A stretch of DNA of 64,000 bases, from positions 56,209-120,208 of the forward strand of contig JABLXU010000011.1 of the NCBI GenBank assembly GCA_013177805.1, in the 5' to 3' direction. The position numbers and the translations under genes are program-made. Below the pieces are notes generated by a model that worked only from the letters and a program-made list of their open reading frames with translations, did no database searches and was not told the origin of the DNA. The DNA is from Candidatus Omnitrophota bacterium. GTDB lineage: Bacteria; Hinthialibacterota; Hinthialibacteria; Hinthialibacterales; Hinthialibacteraceae. Below are positions 16,851-27,781 of the stretch, one piece after another. Numbering within the stretch: position 1 is the stretch's first letter; each line of letters opens with the position of its first letter.

Positions 16851-18245
16851 ATGATTCCTATGAAAGACTGCGTGGTAAGTCCAAATGCATCTTCCGTTTT
16901 CCCTTGGTTGATGGCGTTGATTCTGGCCGCCGGCGAGGGATTTGCCGGGGAAAAGCGAGGATCAGAATCCTTTCTCCTTCCCGCTTCCATTAGTCCGATT
17001 GCGATCGCTTCTTCACCCATGGAAGTTCCGGCGCCCCCCGTGGAGGAACTAGTCCGGGAGGCCCTGGCTAACAATCCTTCGGTAGCCGTCATGGCCAGCC
17101 GGATGGCCGCCGCGGTGGAGATGGCGGTTCCCGAAGGCGCGTTGCCCGATCCGATGGTGGAATTCGAGTTGACCGACGTGAATTTTCCCCGACTCACGGT
17201 GGGGGATGAAGAGATGTCGATGGCCGGGGTGCGGATCTCGCAGGGGGTGCCGTTTCCCGGCAAGTTGAAGGCGCGCCGGGATGCGGCCCGCGCGGCCGTG
17301 CCGGTCCGCGCGGCGGAGTTTGAGGAAGTCCGCCGGCGGCTCGTGTCGCAGGTCCGGATGGTATACGCCCGCCTGTACGCGATCGACCGGGAATTGCAGG
17401 CGTTGGAGTTGGGCCGGGAGTTGCTGGAGATGCTCACCGCCACGGTGTCGATGCGGTACAGCGCGGGGGAGAGTGAGCAGGAAGCGTTGATCAAGGCGCA
17501 GTTGCAGCTCTCCCGGCTGGGCGAACGGCAGATCGATTTGGAAGCCGCACGCCGTGCCCAAAATGCCGCTCTAAACCATCTGCTGGGCCGCGATGAGCCC
17601 ATGACAATCGGCCGCGTGGACCAACTGCCGGCAAGTTCCCTGCCGGAGACACCCTGGGCTGCGGAGGCGCTGGGCAACGCGGCTGAAATCCGGATCAAGG
17701 AAAATCAAGTCACCGCGGCCGAGCGCCAAGTGGAGGCCGCGCGCGCCGATTTGAATCCCGATTTCACCGTGGGAGTGGGCGTCTTTTCGCGCGGCGGTTT
17801 CGACCAGATCGTGACTCTGCAAGTGGGAATCGAGTTGCCGTTGTGGAAAAACCACAAGCAAGAACCCCGGATGCGCGCGGCCGAACGGGAACTGGACATG
17901 GCCCGTCATGAAATGCGGGAATCGGAAATCGCCACGCGGTCGGCAATCGAACGGCTGGCTGCCGAGTGGGCCCGGGCGGACCGCCAGATCCAACTTTACA
18001 CCGAGGCCATCATTCCCCAGACCAGCGCGGCCCTGGACGCCGCCCGGTCGTCGTACCTGGTGGGCCGGGGCGATTTCTCGACCGTGATCGAAGATTTCAA
18101 CTTGTGGCTTGAAGCCCGCGTGGAACAGGGGCGGCGCGAGGCCGAACGCTTCATCACCTGGGCGGAAATCGAATACCTGATCCGCCCGGCGCCTGCCGCC
18201 CAGGACGGGGAACTTCGCTTCCTGAATGGAGAGACGCGTCCATGA
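16851..18245 (+). CDS. TolC-family outer-membrane channel of metal efflux system
   Basis: About 464 residues; OEP/TolC family channel that spans the outer membrane and periplasm, here partner of the adaptor and RND pump encoded next. The long helical repeats (EEVRRRLVSQVRMVYARLYA, LLEMLTATVSMRYSAGESEQ, ERQVEAARADLNPDFTVGVG) are typical of CusC/CzcC-like members. The start is uncertain: ATGs at 16851 and 16860 both lack a good ribosome site, and the N-terminal hydrophobic segment (VFPWLMALILAAGEGFAGE) has little positive charge before it. A possible promoter ends just upstream. The stop overlaps the adaptor start by 4 bases (ATGA). Confidence 0.85.
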   Translation: MIPMKDCVVSPNASSVFPWLMALILAAGEGFAGEKRGSESFLLPASISPIAIASSPMEVPAPPVEELVREALANNPSVAVMASRMAAAVEMAVPEGALPDPMVEFELTDVNFPRLTVGDEEMSMAGVRISQGVPFPGKLKARRDAARAAVPVRAAEFEEVRRRLVSQVRMVYARLYAIDRELQALELGRELLEMLTATVSMRYSAGESEQEALIKAQLQLSRLGERQIDLEAARRAQNAALNHLLGRDEPMTIGRVDQLPASSLPETPWAAEALGNAAEIRIKENQVTAAERQVEAARADLNPDFTVGVGVFSRGGFDQIVTLQVGIELPLWKNHKQEPRMRAAERELDMARHEMRESEIATRSAIERLAAEWARADRQIQLYTEAIIPQTSAALDAARSSYLVGRGDFSTVIEDFNLWLEARVEQGRREAERFITWAEIEYLIRPAPAAQDGELRFLNGETRP

Positions 18246-19990
18246 ATACCCTTCGAAAGAGAATTCCATTCCTCCTCCCGCTTCTGTTTATCGGATTGAT
18301 GTGGGCCGGTTTGTCCGGCTGCGGATCCAAGGAAGAGGCGGGGAAGTCATATCACTGCCCCATGCATCCGACGTATATCTCCGACCGGCCCGGCGATTGC
18401 CCCATCTGCGGCATGCGCCTGGTGCCCATCGAAACCAAGACGGCCCCCACGGTGGCGCCCAAGTACGTTTGCCCCATGCACCCGGAAATCACTTCGGATC
18501 AACCGGACGACCGCTGCTCCCTGTGCGGGATGAAGCTGGTCCCGGCCGGGCGGGCCAAACAGCCCATCACCGAACCGCTCTACACGTGCCCCATGCACCC
18601 CGAAGTCCTCTTGCATGATCCCAATGCGCGGTGCCCCAAGTGCGGCATGAAACTGACCGAAGTGAAGCCCGCCACCCCCACGCCCGCGGCTGTCGAACCG
18701 GCCCTTCCTGATCCGGGCCTTCAGCCTCCCATGCCCACGGCCACGCCCGCCGCGGGGCATGAGCATTCGGGCAATGCCTCGGCCATGCCGCAATCCACGG
18801 GCGAAGCGGCGCGCGCCTCGGAACGCCGGATTCTCTTTTACCGCAGCCCGATGGATCCCGCGGTCACGTCACCCGTCCCGGCCCAGGACAGCATGGGCAT
18901 GGATTTCATCCCCGTGTACGCGGATGAAATGGCCCAGACGGCCCCGGCAGGGGCTCCCGCCGGGGTGCCCGGAGAGTTGGCCCCGGTCCATCTCACCGAG
19001 GAATCCCTCCGCCTGGCAGGTGTGCAGATCGTCGAAGCCACGCTGGGGAAGCTGCGTTACACCACCCGAACAGTGGGCGCGGTGCTGGCTGACGAAACCC
19101 GCGTCCGGCATGTGCACACCAAGATCGCCGGCTTTGTCGAGAAACTCTACGCCAACTTCACCGGCCAAGCGGTCAGGAAGGGGGATCCGATCCTCTCCCT
19201 CTATTCGCCCGAACTGCTGTCCACCCAGGAGGAATTTCTGCGGGCCTTGGAACTGCATAAGCGGTTCCGCGATTCGCGGATCCCCGAGGTCCGCAAGGGC
19301 GGGGACGATCTGCTGGCCGCCGCGCGCCGCCGCTTGGAGCTCTTCGACGTGCCCGCCGATTTCATCGCGAATCTCACCCGGACCGGCAAGCCTCAACGCA
19401 CGGTGGTGCTCAACGCCCCCGTCTCCGGTTTCGTCACCTCCAAGGACATCTACGAAGGCCACCGGGTGGAGCCGGGCATGGAATTGTTTGTCATCACCGA
19501 TCTCTCGCACGTGTGGGTGGAGGCGGATTTTTACGAGTACGAGGCCCGGGCGGTCCGGGTGGGGCAGGAGGCCACCCTCACCTTTCCGTATGATCCTGAC
19601 CTCGAACTGAAGGGCCGCGTGGCCTATATCTATCCCTATCTCAATCCCGAAAGCCGCACGTTGAAGGTCCGCTTGGATTTTGCCAATCCCGCCTTGGCGC
19701 TCAAGCCTTCCATGTATGCCGATGTCACGCTGCAAATCGACACGGCCGAGGCGGTCGTGGTCCCCGATTCGGCGGTGATGGACACCGGCTTGCGGCAAGT
19801 GGTTTTCGTCCAGGAGGCGGATGGGCGGTTGCTTCCGCGCGGCGTGAAGGTGGGTCTCCGCGGAAACGGTCAGGCGCAGATCCTGTCCGGCGTACGGCCC
19901 GGCGAGAAGGTGGTGGTCAAGGCGAATTTCCTGATCGATTCCGAATCCCGCCTGCGCGCGGCCATCCAGGGCATGAGCGGGGGGATGTGA
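18242..19990 (+). CDS. cusB: CusB-like efflux adaptor lipoprotein with three heavy-metal-binding modules
   Basis: A 582-residue periplasmic membrane-fusion protein linking pump and channel of a Cu(I)/Ag(I)-type exporter. It has a lipoprotein signal with lipobox LSGC (Cys27). Three YHS-like metal-binding modules follow, at about 37-65, 75-103 and 114-140, each with CPMHP then Cys-x2-CGM[RK]L. A fourth, near 200-225 (SPMDP...MGMDFIPVY), has lost its cysteines but keeps Met residues. The remainder is the HlyD/CusB fold: GFVEKLYANFTGQAVRKGDP lipoyl part, helical hairpin, and LVVNAPVSGF-like barrel. One such module is common in CusB homologues; three complete ones is a heavy load. It is coupled to the channel gene (ATGA overlap). 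Confidence 0.92.
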   Translation: MNTLRKRIPFLLPLLFIGLMWAGLSGCGSKEEAGKSYHCPMHPTYISDRPGDCPICGMRLVPIETKTAPTVAPKYVCPMHPEITSDQPDDRCSLCGMKLVPAGRAKQPITEPLYTCPMHPEVLLHDPNARCPKCGMKLTEVKPATPTPAAVEPALPDPGLQPPMPTATPAAGHEHSGNASAMPQSTGEAARASERRILFYRSPMDPAVTSPVPAQDSMGMDFIPVYADEMAQTAPAGAPAGVPGELAPVHLTEESLRLAGVQIVEATLGKLRYTTRTVGAVLADETRVRHVHTKIAGFVEKLYANFTGQAVRKGDPILSLYSPELLSTQEEFLRALELHKRFRDSRIPEVRKGGDDLLAAARRRLELFDVPADFIANLTRTGKPQRTVVLNAPVSGFVTSKDIYEGHRVEPGMELFVITDLSHVWVEADFYEYEARAVRVGQEATLTFPYDPDLELKGRVAYIYPYLNPESRTLKVRLDFANPALALKPSMYADVTLQIDTAEAVVVPDSAVMDTGLRQVVFVQEADGRLLPRGVKVGLRGNGQAQILSGVRPGEKVVVKANFLIDSESRLRAAIQGMSGGM

Positions 19991-20120
19991 GGGAATGGTG
20001 GTGCGTGGACGCTTCTTCGGCCTCATGTAGGATTGACCGGCAGCCCGCCCAGGGGGAAATGGCCCTGCTTCAAGGTGCCGTTGGTGAGATACCAGGGCCA
20101 TGATTCGCGAAAACGGCTTT

Positions 20121-20165
20121 CCCTCACTCTAACCCTCCCCAGAGGGAGAGGGGATGAGTTCCCGG
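20121..20165. repeat. Dispersed GC-rich palindromic repeat
   Basis: CCCTCACTCTAACCCTCCCC followed by AGAGGGAGAGGGGATGAG; one of the most complete copies of the family in the plus orientation. Confidence 0.7.
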
Positions 20166-20177
20166 AGGTTAACGTGG

Positions 20178-20208
20178 GATGGGTTAGCGCGATAGCGCGG
20201 AACCCATC
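20178..20208. repeat. Hairpin repeat of the GATGGGTTAGCG type
   Basis: GATGGGTT-A-GCGC / GCGC-GG-AACCCATC: a 12-bp stem with a small internal loop. Elements of this form (GGTGGGTTACGC...TAACCCACC) are known as dispersed intergenic repeats in many bacteria. Only this copy was seen here. Confidence 0.6.
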
Positions 20209-20329
20209 ATCATCCGCCGCGAGAGGGCCAGGACGAGAGAATAAAAGGATGTTTCGGTTGGTAAGCCAGGCGCCTGAAACGCATGTCATCCACGGCGTAA
20301 TACAGCAATTCATCGCATTGGATTAACCC

Positions 20330-23300
20330 ATGATCAAATCCATCATCGAATATTCGGCCCATAACAAGTACTTGGTGCTGCTGGGGGGAATCGCCCTGTC
20401 GGTGCTGGCGGTGTATCTGTTGGAAGAGATCCGTCTCGACGCGTTGCCCGACCTGTCCGACACCCAGGTCATCATTTATTCCCGCTGGGACCGCTCGCCG
20501 GACATCATCGAGGACCAGGTCACCTACCCCATCATCACCGCGCTGCTGGGCGCGCCGGGTGTCAAGGCGATCCGCGGCTTTTCCGATTTCGGCTTTTCGT
20601 ATGTGTATGTCATCTTCCAGGACGGGACCGACATGTACTGGGCGCGGTCGCGCGTGCTGGAGTATCTCTCAAAAATCACTCCCCGCCTGCCCGAGGGTGT
20701 GCAAACGGAAATCGGCCCTGATGCCACGGGAGTGGGATGGGTTTTCCAGTACGCGCTGGTGGATCGTTCGGGAACCCATTCGCTGGACCAGCTGCGCTCG
20801 TACCAGGATTGGACTCTCCGTTACGCCCTGCAGTCCGTGCCGGGCGTGGCCGAGGTGGCCGCCATCGGGGGATTTGTCAAGCAGTACCAGATCACCGTGG
20901 ACCCCAACCGGCTGGTCAGCTTTCAATTGCCCCTGGATGAGGTGGTCGAGGCCATCCGGCGGTCCAACAACGAAGTGGGCGGCCGGCTGCTGGAGTTCAG
21001 CGGTAAGGAGTACATGGTGCGGGGCCGGGGGTACGCCCGGTCCATCGAGGATTTCGAGCAGATCGTGGTGAAGGCCACGGCGGGCGGGGTGCCGGTGCTG
21101 CTGCGGGATATTGCCCGCGTGGAACTGGGGCCCGAAATCCGGCGGGGCATCTCCGACCTGGATGGCCTGGGTGATCACGTGGGCGGGATCGTGGTCATGC
21201 GCCATGGGGAGAACGCCCTGAACGTGATCGAGCGGGTCAAACAAAAACTCCACGAACTGGAGCCGTCGCTGCCCGCGGGCGTGGAGATCGTCACCACCTA
21301 CGACCGCGCCGATTTGATTCAGCGAGCCATCGATACCCTCAAGCACGAGTTGACGCTGGAGATGATCATCGTTTCCCTCGTCATCTTGATTTTCCTGTGG
21401 CATATCCCCTCCGCCATCGTGCCGATCGTCACCATTCCCGTGGCGGTGCTGCTGTCGTTCATCCCGCTGTATTACTTGGGCGTGACGGTGAACATCATGT
21501 CGCTGGCGGGCATCGCCATCTCCATCGGCGTGCTGGTGGACGGCGCGATTGTGGAGGTCGAAAACGCCTACAACAAACTGTATCACTGGCAGGCGGAGGG
21601 GCGGAAAGGCGATTTTCACGCGGTCCGTCTGGAAGCGTTGAAGGAAGTGGGGCCGTCGGTGTTTTTTTCGCTGCTGGTGATCGCCGTGGCCTTTTTGCCT
21701 GTCTTCGCGCTGGTCGAGCAGGAGGGCCGCCTCTTCAAGCCCCTGGCCATCTCCAAGAACCTGGCCATGGCCATCGCGGCGGTGCTGGCGGTGACGCTCG
21801 ATCCCGCCATGCGCATGCTTTTCACCCGCATGGACCCCTTCACCTTCCGGCCCCGCTGGCTGGCCTGGCTGTTCACCAAGTTCGCGGTAGGGACGTATTA
21901 CCCCGAAGAGCGCCATCCCATCAGCCGCGTGATTCATTTCTTCTATGAACCGGCCTGCCGCCTGGTCCTGCGGTTTCCCCGGTTGACGATTCTCGCGGCG
22001 TTACTGCTTGTGGCCGTCAGCCTGCCCATTTACTTTCAATTGGGTTCCGAGTTCATGCCGCCGCTCAACGAAGGCACTATCCTCTACATGCCCACCACCC
22101 TGCCCGGCATCTCCGTGACCCAGGCGCAGGAACTGTTGCTGACCCAGGACCGCATCCTGCGCTCGTTCCCCGAGGTGGAGCGGGTCTTCGGCAAGGCGGG
22201 CCGCGCCGACACCTCGACCGATCCCGCCCCCTTCTCGATGATGGAGACCACGGTGATCCTCAAACCCGAGGACCAGTGGCGGCCCAAGGAACAGTGGTAC
22301 ACCGGCCGCGCCCCCGAATGGCTCAAGCCGTTCCTGCGCCGTCTGTGGCCCGACCGGATTTCGTGGGAGGAACTCATCGGCGAAATGGACCAGGCCCTGC
22401 GCATTCCCGGTTCCACCAACGCCTGGACCATGCCCATCAAGGGGCGCATTGACATGCTGACCACCGGCGTGCGCACGCCGATCGGCATCAAGATCTTCGG
22501 GAGCAACTTGAAGGAGATCGAGCGCATCGGCTCGGAACTGGAGACCTTGTTGCAAGAGATCCCCGGCACGCGCAGCGTGTACGCCGAGCGGGTGGCGGGC
22601 GGATATTTCGTCGATTTTGTGCCCCGCCGCGACCAGCTGGCCCGCTACGGGCTAACCATTGACGAGTTGCAGAGGATCATCGTCAGCGCCATCGGGGGCG
22701 AGAACATCACCACCACCATCGAGGGCCGCGAGCGCTATCCCGTGAACCTGCGCTATCCCCGCGAGCTGCGCGACGACATCACCCGCCTGCGGCGCGTGCT
22801 GGTCCCCACGCGGACGGGCGCGCAGATCCCCCTGGCGCAGTTGGCGGACATCGAACTCGTGCAGGGGCCGTCGATGCTCCGCAACGAAAACGGCTTCCTG
22901 GCCGGGTATGTCTATGTCGACATCACCGGGCGGGACGTCGGCGGCTACGTGGAAGAGGCGAAGCAGAAAGTGCGCGAAGCGTTGTCCCTGCCCACCGGCT
23001 ATGTGTTGCAATGGAGCGGGCAGTACGAAAACATGCTGCGCGTGCGCGAGCATTTGAAACTGATCGTGCCCATCACCCTGGCCCTGATTTTCGTGCTGCT
23101 CTACGCCAACACCCAATCGGCCTTCAAGGCCATCCTGGTGATGCTCGCCGTGCCGTTTTCGGCCATCGGCGCGATTTGGCTGTTTTATTTCCTCGATTAC
23201 AACGTCTCCATCGCCGCCTGGGTGGGGATGATCGCCCTGTTGGGCCTGGACGCCGAGACCGGGGTTTTCATGCTCCTCTTCCTCGACCTCTCCTATGACG

Positions 23301-23587
23301 ACGCCCGGCGCCGGGGCCGGCTGCGCACGCGGGCCGAGCTGGACGAAGCCATCGTGCACGGCGCGGTCAAGCGCGCCCGGCCCAAGATCATGACCGTCTG
23401 CTCGGCCTTCATGGGCCTCTTGCCGATCATGTGGTCCACCTCGGCGGGAGCCGACGTGATGAAGCGGATCGCCGCGCCCATGATCGGCGGCCTGGCGACC
23501 TCGTTTTTGTTAGAATTGCTCATTTACCCGGCCATTTACAAGTTGTGGAAACTCCGCACCGAAATGCGTCATTTGCGGGATTCGTAG
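20330..23587 (+). CDS. cusA: CusA/CzcA-family heavy-metal RND efflux pump
   Basis: A 1085-residue inner-membrane proton/metal antiporter. It has the RND plan of two halves each with one plus five-six helices and a large periplasmic domain. Hallmarks are LPDLSDTQVIIYSRW, the proton-relay segment IGVLVDGAIVEVENAYNK, FMPPLNEGTILYMPTTLPG and SRIAAPMIGG-like MKRIAAPMIGGLATS. The metal-site region reads APFSMMETT and GRIDMLTTGVRTPIGIK; two Met positions thought to coordinate Cu(I)/Ag(I) in CusA appear kept, while the third (in ARYGL) is Leu. That comparison is from memory and needs alignment. Together with the channel and metal-binding adaptor, monovalent copper/silver export is the likely task, with Zn/Co/Ni possible. 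Confidence 0.92.
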   Translation: MIKSIIEYSAHNKYLVLLGGIALSVLAVYLLEEIRLDALPDLSDTQVIIYSRWDRSPDIIEDQVTYPIITALLGAPGVKAIRGFSDFGFSYVYVIFQDGTDMYWARSRVLEYLSKITPRLPEGVQTEIGPDATGVGWVFQYALVDRSGTHSLDQLRSYQDWTLRYALQSVPGVAEVAAIGGFVKQYQITVDPNRLVSFQLPLDEVVEAIRRSNNEVGGRLLEFSGKEYMVRGRGYARSIEDFEQIVVKATAGGVPVLLRDIARVELGPEIRRGISDLDGLGDHVGGIVVMRHGENALNVIERVKQKLHELEPSLPAGVEIVTTYDRADLIQRAIDTLKHELTLEMIIVSLVILIFLWHIPSAIVPIVTIPVAVLLSFIPLYYLGVTVNIMSLAGIAISIGVLVDGAIVEVENAYNKLYHWQAEGRKGDFHAVRLEALKEVGPSVFFSLLVIAVAFLPVFALVEQEGRLFKPLAISKNLAMAIAAVLAVTLDPAMRMLFTRMDPFTFRPRWLAWLFTKFAVGTYYPEERHPISRVIHFFYEPACRLVLRFPRLTILAALLLVAVSLPIYFQLGSEFMPPLNEGTILYMPTTLPGISVTQAQELLLTQDRILRSFPEVERVFGKAGRADTSTDPAPFSMMETTVILKPEDQWRPKEQWYTGRAPEWLKPFLRRLWPDRISWEELIGEMDQALRIPGSTNAWTMPIKGRIDMLTTGVRTPIGIKIFGSNLKEIERIGSELETLLQEIPGTRSVYAERVAGGYFVDFVPRRDQLARYGLTIDELQRIIVSAIGGENITTTIEGRERYPVNLRYPRELRDDITRLRRVLVPTRTGAQIPLAQLADIELVQGPSMLRNENGFLAGYVYVDITGRDVGGYVEEAKQKVREALSLPTGYVLQWSGQYENMLRVREHLKLIVPITLALIFVLLYANTQSAFKAILVMLAVPFSAIGAIWLFYFLDYNVSIAAWVGMIALLGLDAETGVFMLLFLDLSYDDARRRGRLRTRAELDEAIVHGAVKRARPKIMTVCSAFMGLLPIMWSTSAGADVMKRIAAPMIGGLATSFLLELLIYPAIYKLWKLRTEMRHLRDS

Positions 23588-23632
23588 GAGAAGGCCGCTC
23601 CTCCGGACGGGGCCTCACGATCCGGGAGGCCT

Positions 23633-24802
23633 TTACGGCTTCACGCGGGCGCGGGAGATGATCTCGCGCGTGACGCGGCGGGATTCGCGGTCCACCTCGT
23701 AGATATCATTCAGCGTGTAGGATTGGACCACGTGATGATGGCTCAGGCTTTCCTCCAGATAGCGGGGGATGGCTCCGAAACAGATTTGATCGTGCAGATA
23801 GGCGTCCACCAGTTCCTCGTTGGCCACCGACATGTAGGCCGGCATGGTGCCGCCCACCCGGGCGGCCTCGTAGGCAATGGCCAGGCAGGGGAAGCTCTCC
23901 AGATCCGGGGGGTAAAAGGTCAGTTGCGAGATGTCGAGCAGGTTCAGTTTGCGGCCGGAGCGGGAGATCCGGCAGGGATACGACAGCGCGTATTGGATGG
24001 GAGTGCGCATGTCCGCGTCGCCGAGCTGGGCCATGATCGATCCGTCGCGGAATTCGACCATGGAATGAATGACGGACTGGGGATGGACGATGACATCGAT
24101 GCGGTCCAAGGGGACATCGAACAGGTGATGCGCCTCAATCACTTCCAGGCCTTTGTTGAAGAGCGTGGCGGAATCGATGGTGATTTTGGCCCCCATGCTC
24201 CAGGTGGGGTGATTCAAAGCTTCCTGAATGGAGACATTTTCAAATTCGGCGGGTTTTTTGCCCCGGAACGGGCCGCCCGAAGCGGTGAGGATGATCCGTT
24301 CCACCTCCTCCGGCCGGCCGCATTGGAGGCACTGCAGGACGGCGCTGTGTTCGCTATCGATCGGGATGATGGGCACGCCGCGGGTCCGGGCGGTTTGCAT
24401 CAGGAGGCCGCCGGCCATGGCCAAGACTTCCTTGTTGGCCAGGGCGATGCGCAGGCCCCGCGCGGCCGCCGCGAAGGTGGGCTTGAATCCCACCGCGCCC
24501 ACGGTGGCGATGACCGCCACGTCCGCTTCGGCCGCCCGCGTGATTTCCGTGAGCGACTCGGGGCCGGACAAGAATCCCGTGCCCTCCGGGAGCCGGTCCC
24601 GGGGAAATTCGCGGGCGGCGTTTTCATCCGCGACGGCGATCCACCGGGGGTGGAATTCGAGGGTTTGATCCCAAAGGATCCGGTGATTCGTGTTCGTGGC
24701 CAGGCCCACGATGGTGAACTGATCGGGATGCGCGCGGACGACGTCCAGGCATTGGCGGCCGATGGAGCCTGTGGATCCCAGGAGGAGAAGTCGGGTAACC
24801 AT
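23633..24802 (-). CDS. dxr: 1-deoxy-D-xylulose 5-phosphate reductoisomerase
   Basis: A 389-residue cytoplasmic enzyme that converts DXP to 2-C-methyl-D-erythritol 4-phosphate with NADPH, the committed step of the MEP isoprenoid pathway. It shows the dinucleotide-binding start LLLGSTGSIGRQCLDVV, the metal/substrate site IDSEHSA, NHPTWSMGAKITIDSATLFN and HPQSVIHSMVEFRDGS. Length matches the family. It converges on the RND pump (45-base gap) and diverges from gyrB. No strong ribosome site precedes the ATG at 24802. Presence of dxr indicates isoprenoid precursors are made by the non-mevalonate route. Confidence 0.97.
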   Translation of the reverse strand: MVTRLLLLGSTGSIGRQCLDVVRAHPDQFTIVGLATNTNHRILWDQTLEFHPRWIAVADENAAREFPRDRLPEGTGFLSGPESLTEITRAAEADVAVIATVGAVGFKPTFAAAARGLRIALANKEVLAMAGGLLMQTARTRGVPIIPIDSEHSAVLQCLQCGRPEEVERIILTASGGPFRGKKPAEFENVSIQEALNHPTWSMGAKITIDSATLFNKGLEVIEAHHLFDVPLDRIDVIVHPQSVIHSMVEFRDGSIMAQLGDADMRTPIQYALSYPCRISRSGRKLNLLDISQLTFYPPDLESFPCLAIAYEAARVGGTMPAYMSVANEELVDAYLHDQICFGAIPRYLEESLSHHHVVQSYTLNDIYEVDRESRRVTREIISRARVKP

Positions 24803-24882
24803 AGTTGTGGGAGAATCCTTTTATCACAAACGCGCCGGGACAAACCGGGATTCATGCAACCGGCAGTCTCTCCCCGGCCTTC

Positions 24883-24898
24883 CAGCCGGTACCGGCTG
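24883..24898. promoter_or_regulatory. Perfect 16-base palindrome, possible operator
   Basis: CAGCCGGTACCGGCTG, 81 bases before the dxr start and downstream of the putative dxr -10 box. Symmetry and position suit a dimeric regulator binding in the dxr leader; it could equally be an RNA hairpin. Confidence 0.35.
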
Positions 24899-25005
24899 AA
24901 CGGATATTCATTGTACTCCATTATACCTAACTGCCATAAGAGACGGAACTTGGAGCGACCGTACGCGCCTTCCGGGCGGAGCCGTTAACGGACCGCTTGT
25001 GAATC

Positions 25006-25034
25006 TTGACCTTTATTACTCATTCCATTATACT
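25006..25034 (+). promoter_or_regulatory. Sigma-70-type promoter of gyrB
   Basis: TTGACC (25006-25011), a 17-base spacer and TATACT (25029-25034): one mismatch from consensus in each box with optimal spacing. The predicted start near 25041 gives a leader of about 125 bases. Confidence 0.75.
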
Positions 25035-25119
25035 TAAGTTGTAAATGCATTCCTATTCTCGATCCACCAGAATATTTCCTTGCCCGGGTTCGAGAGGCGC
25101 CGAACCGCGTTACATCTGA

Positions 25120-27681
<2,562 letters not shown>

Positions 27682-27781
27682 GAGTGAGAGAAGAGGAATT
27701 CCTCGCCGTCGGGCTTCTCCCCCTGGTTTTTTCTCTGGAAACGAGGGGACAAATTTCCCGCATGGCATTGGGATGGTTGGG

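Larger units (their letters stand above)
19991..20329. other. Intergenic stretch between adaptor and RND pump genes
   Basis: This 339-base gap separates genes that are normally adjacent. It holds one dispersed GC-rich palindromic repeat and one hairpin of a second repeat type (both listed). No gene is seen; the pump could be co-transcribed through the repeats or have its own promoter, which I could not identify. Confidence 0.55.

Noticed and set aside
23588..23632. Terminator between cusA and dxr
   Set aside because: Only a 6-bp stem (GGCCTC/GAGGCC) with a 9-base loop and TTTA; too weak to call.
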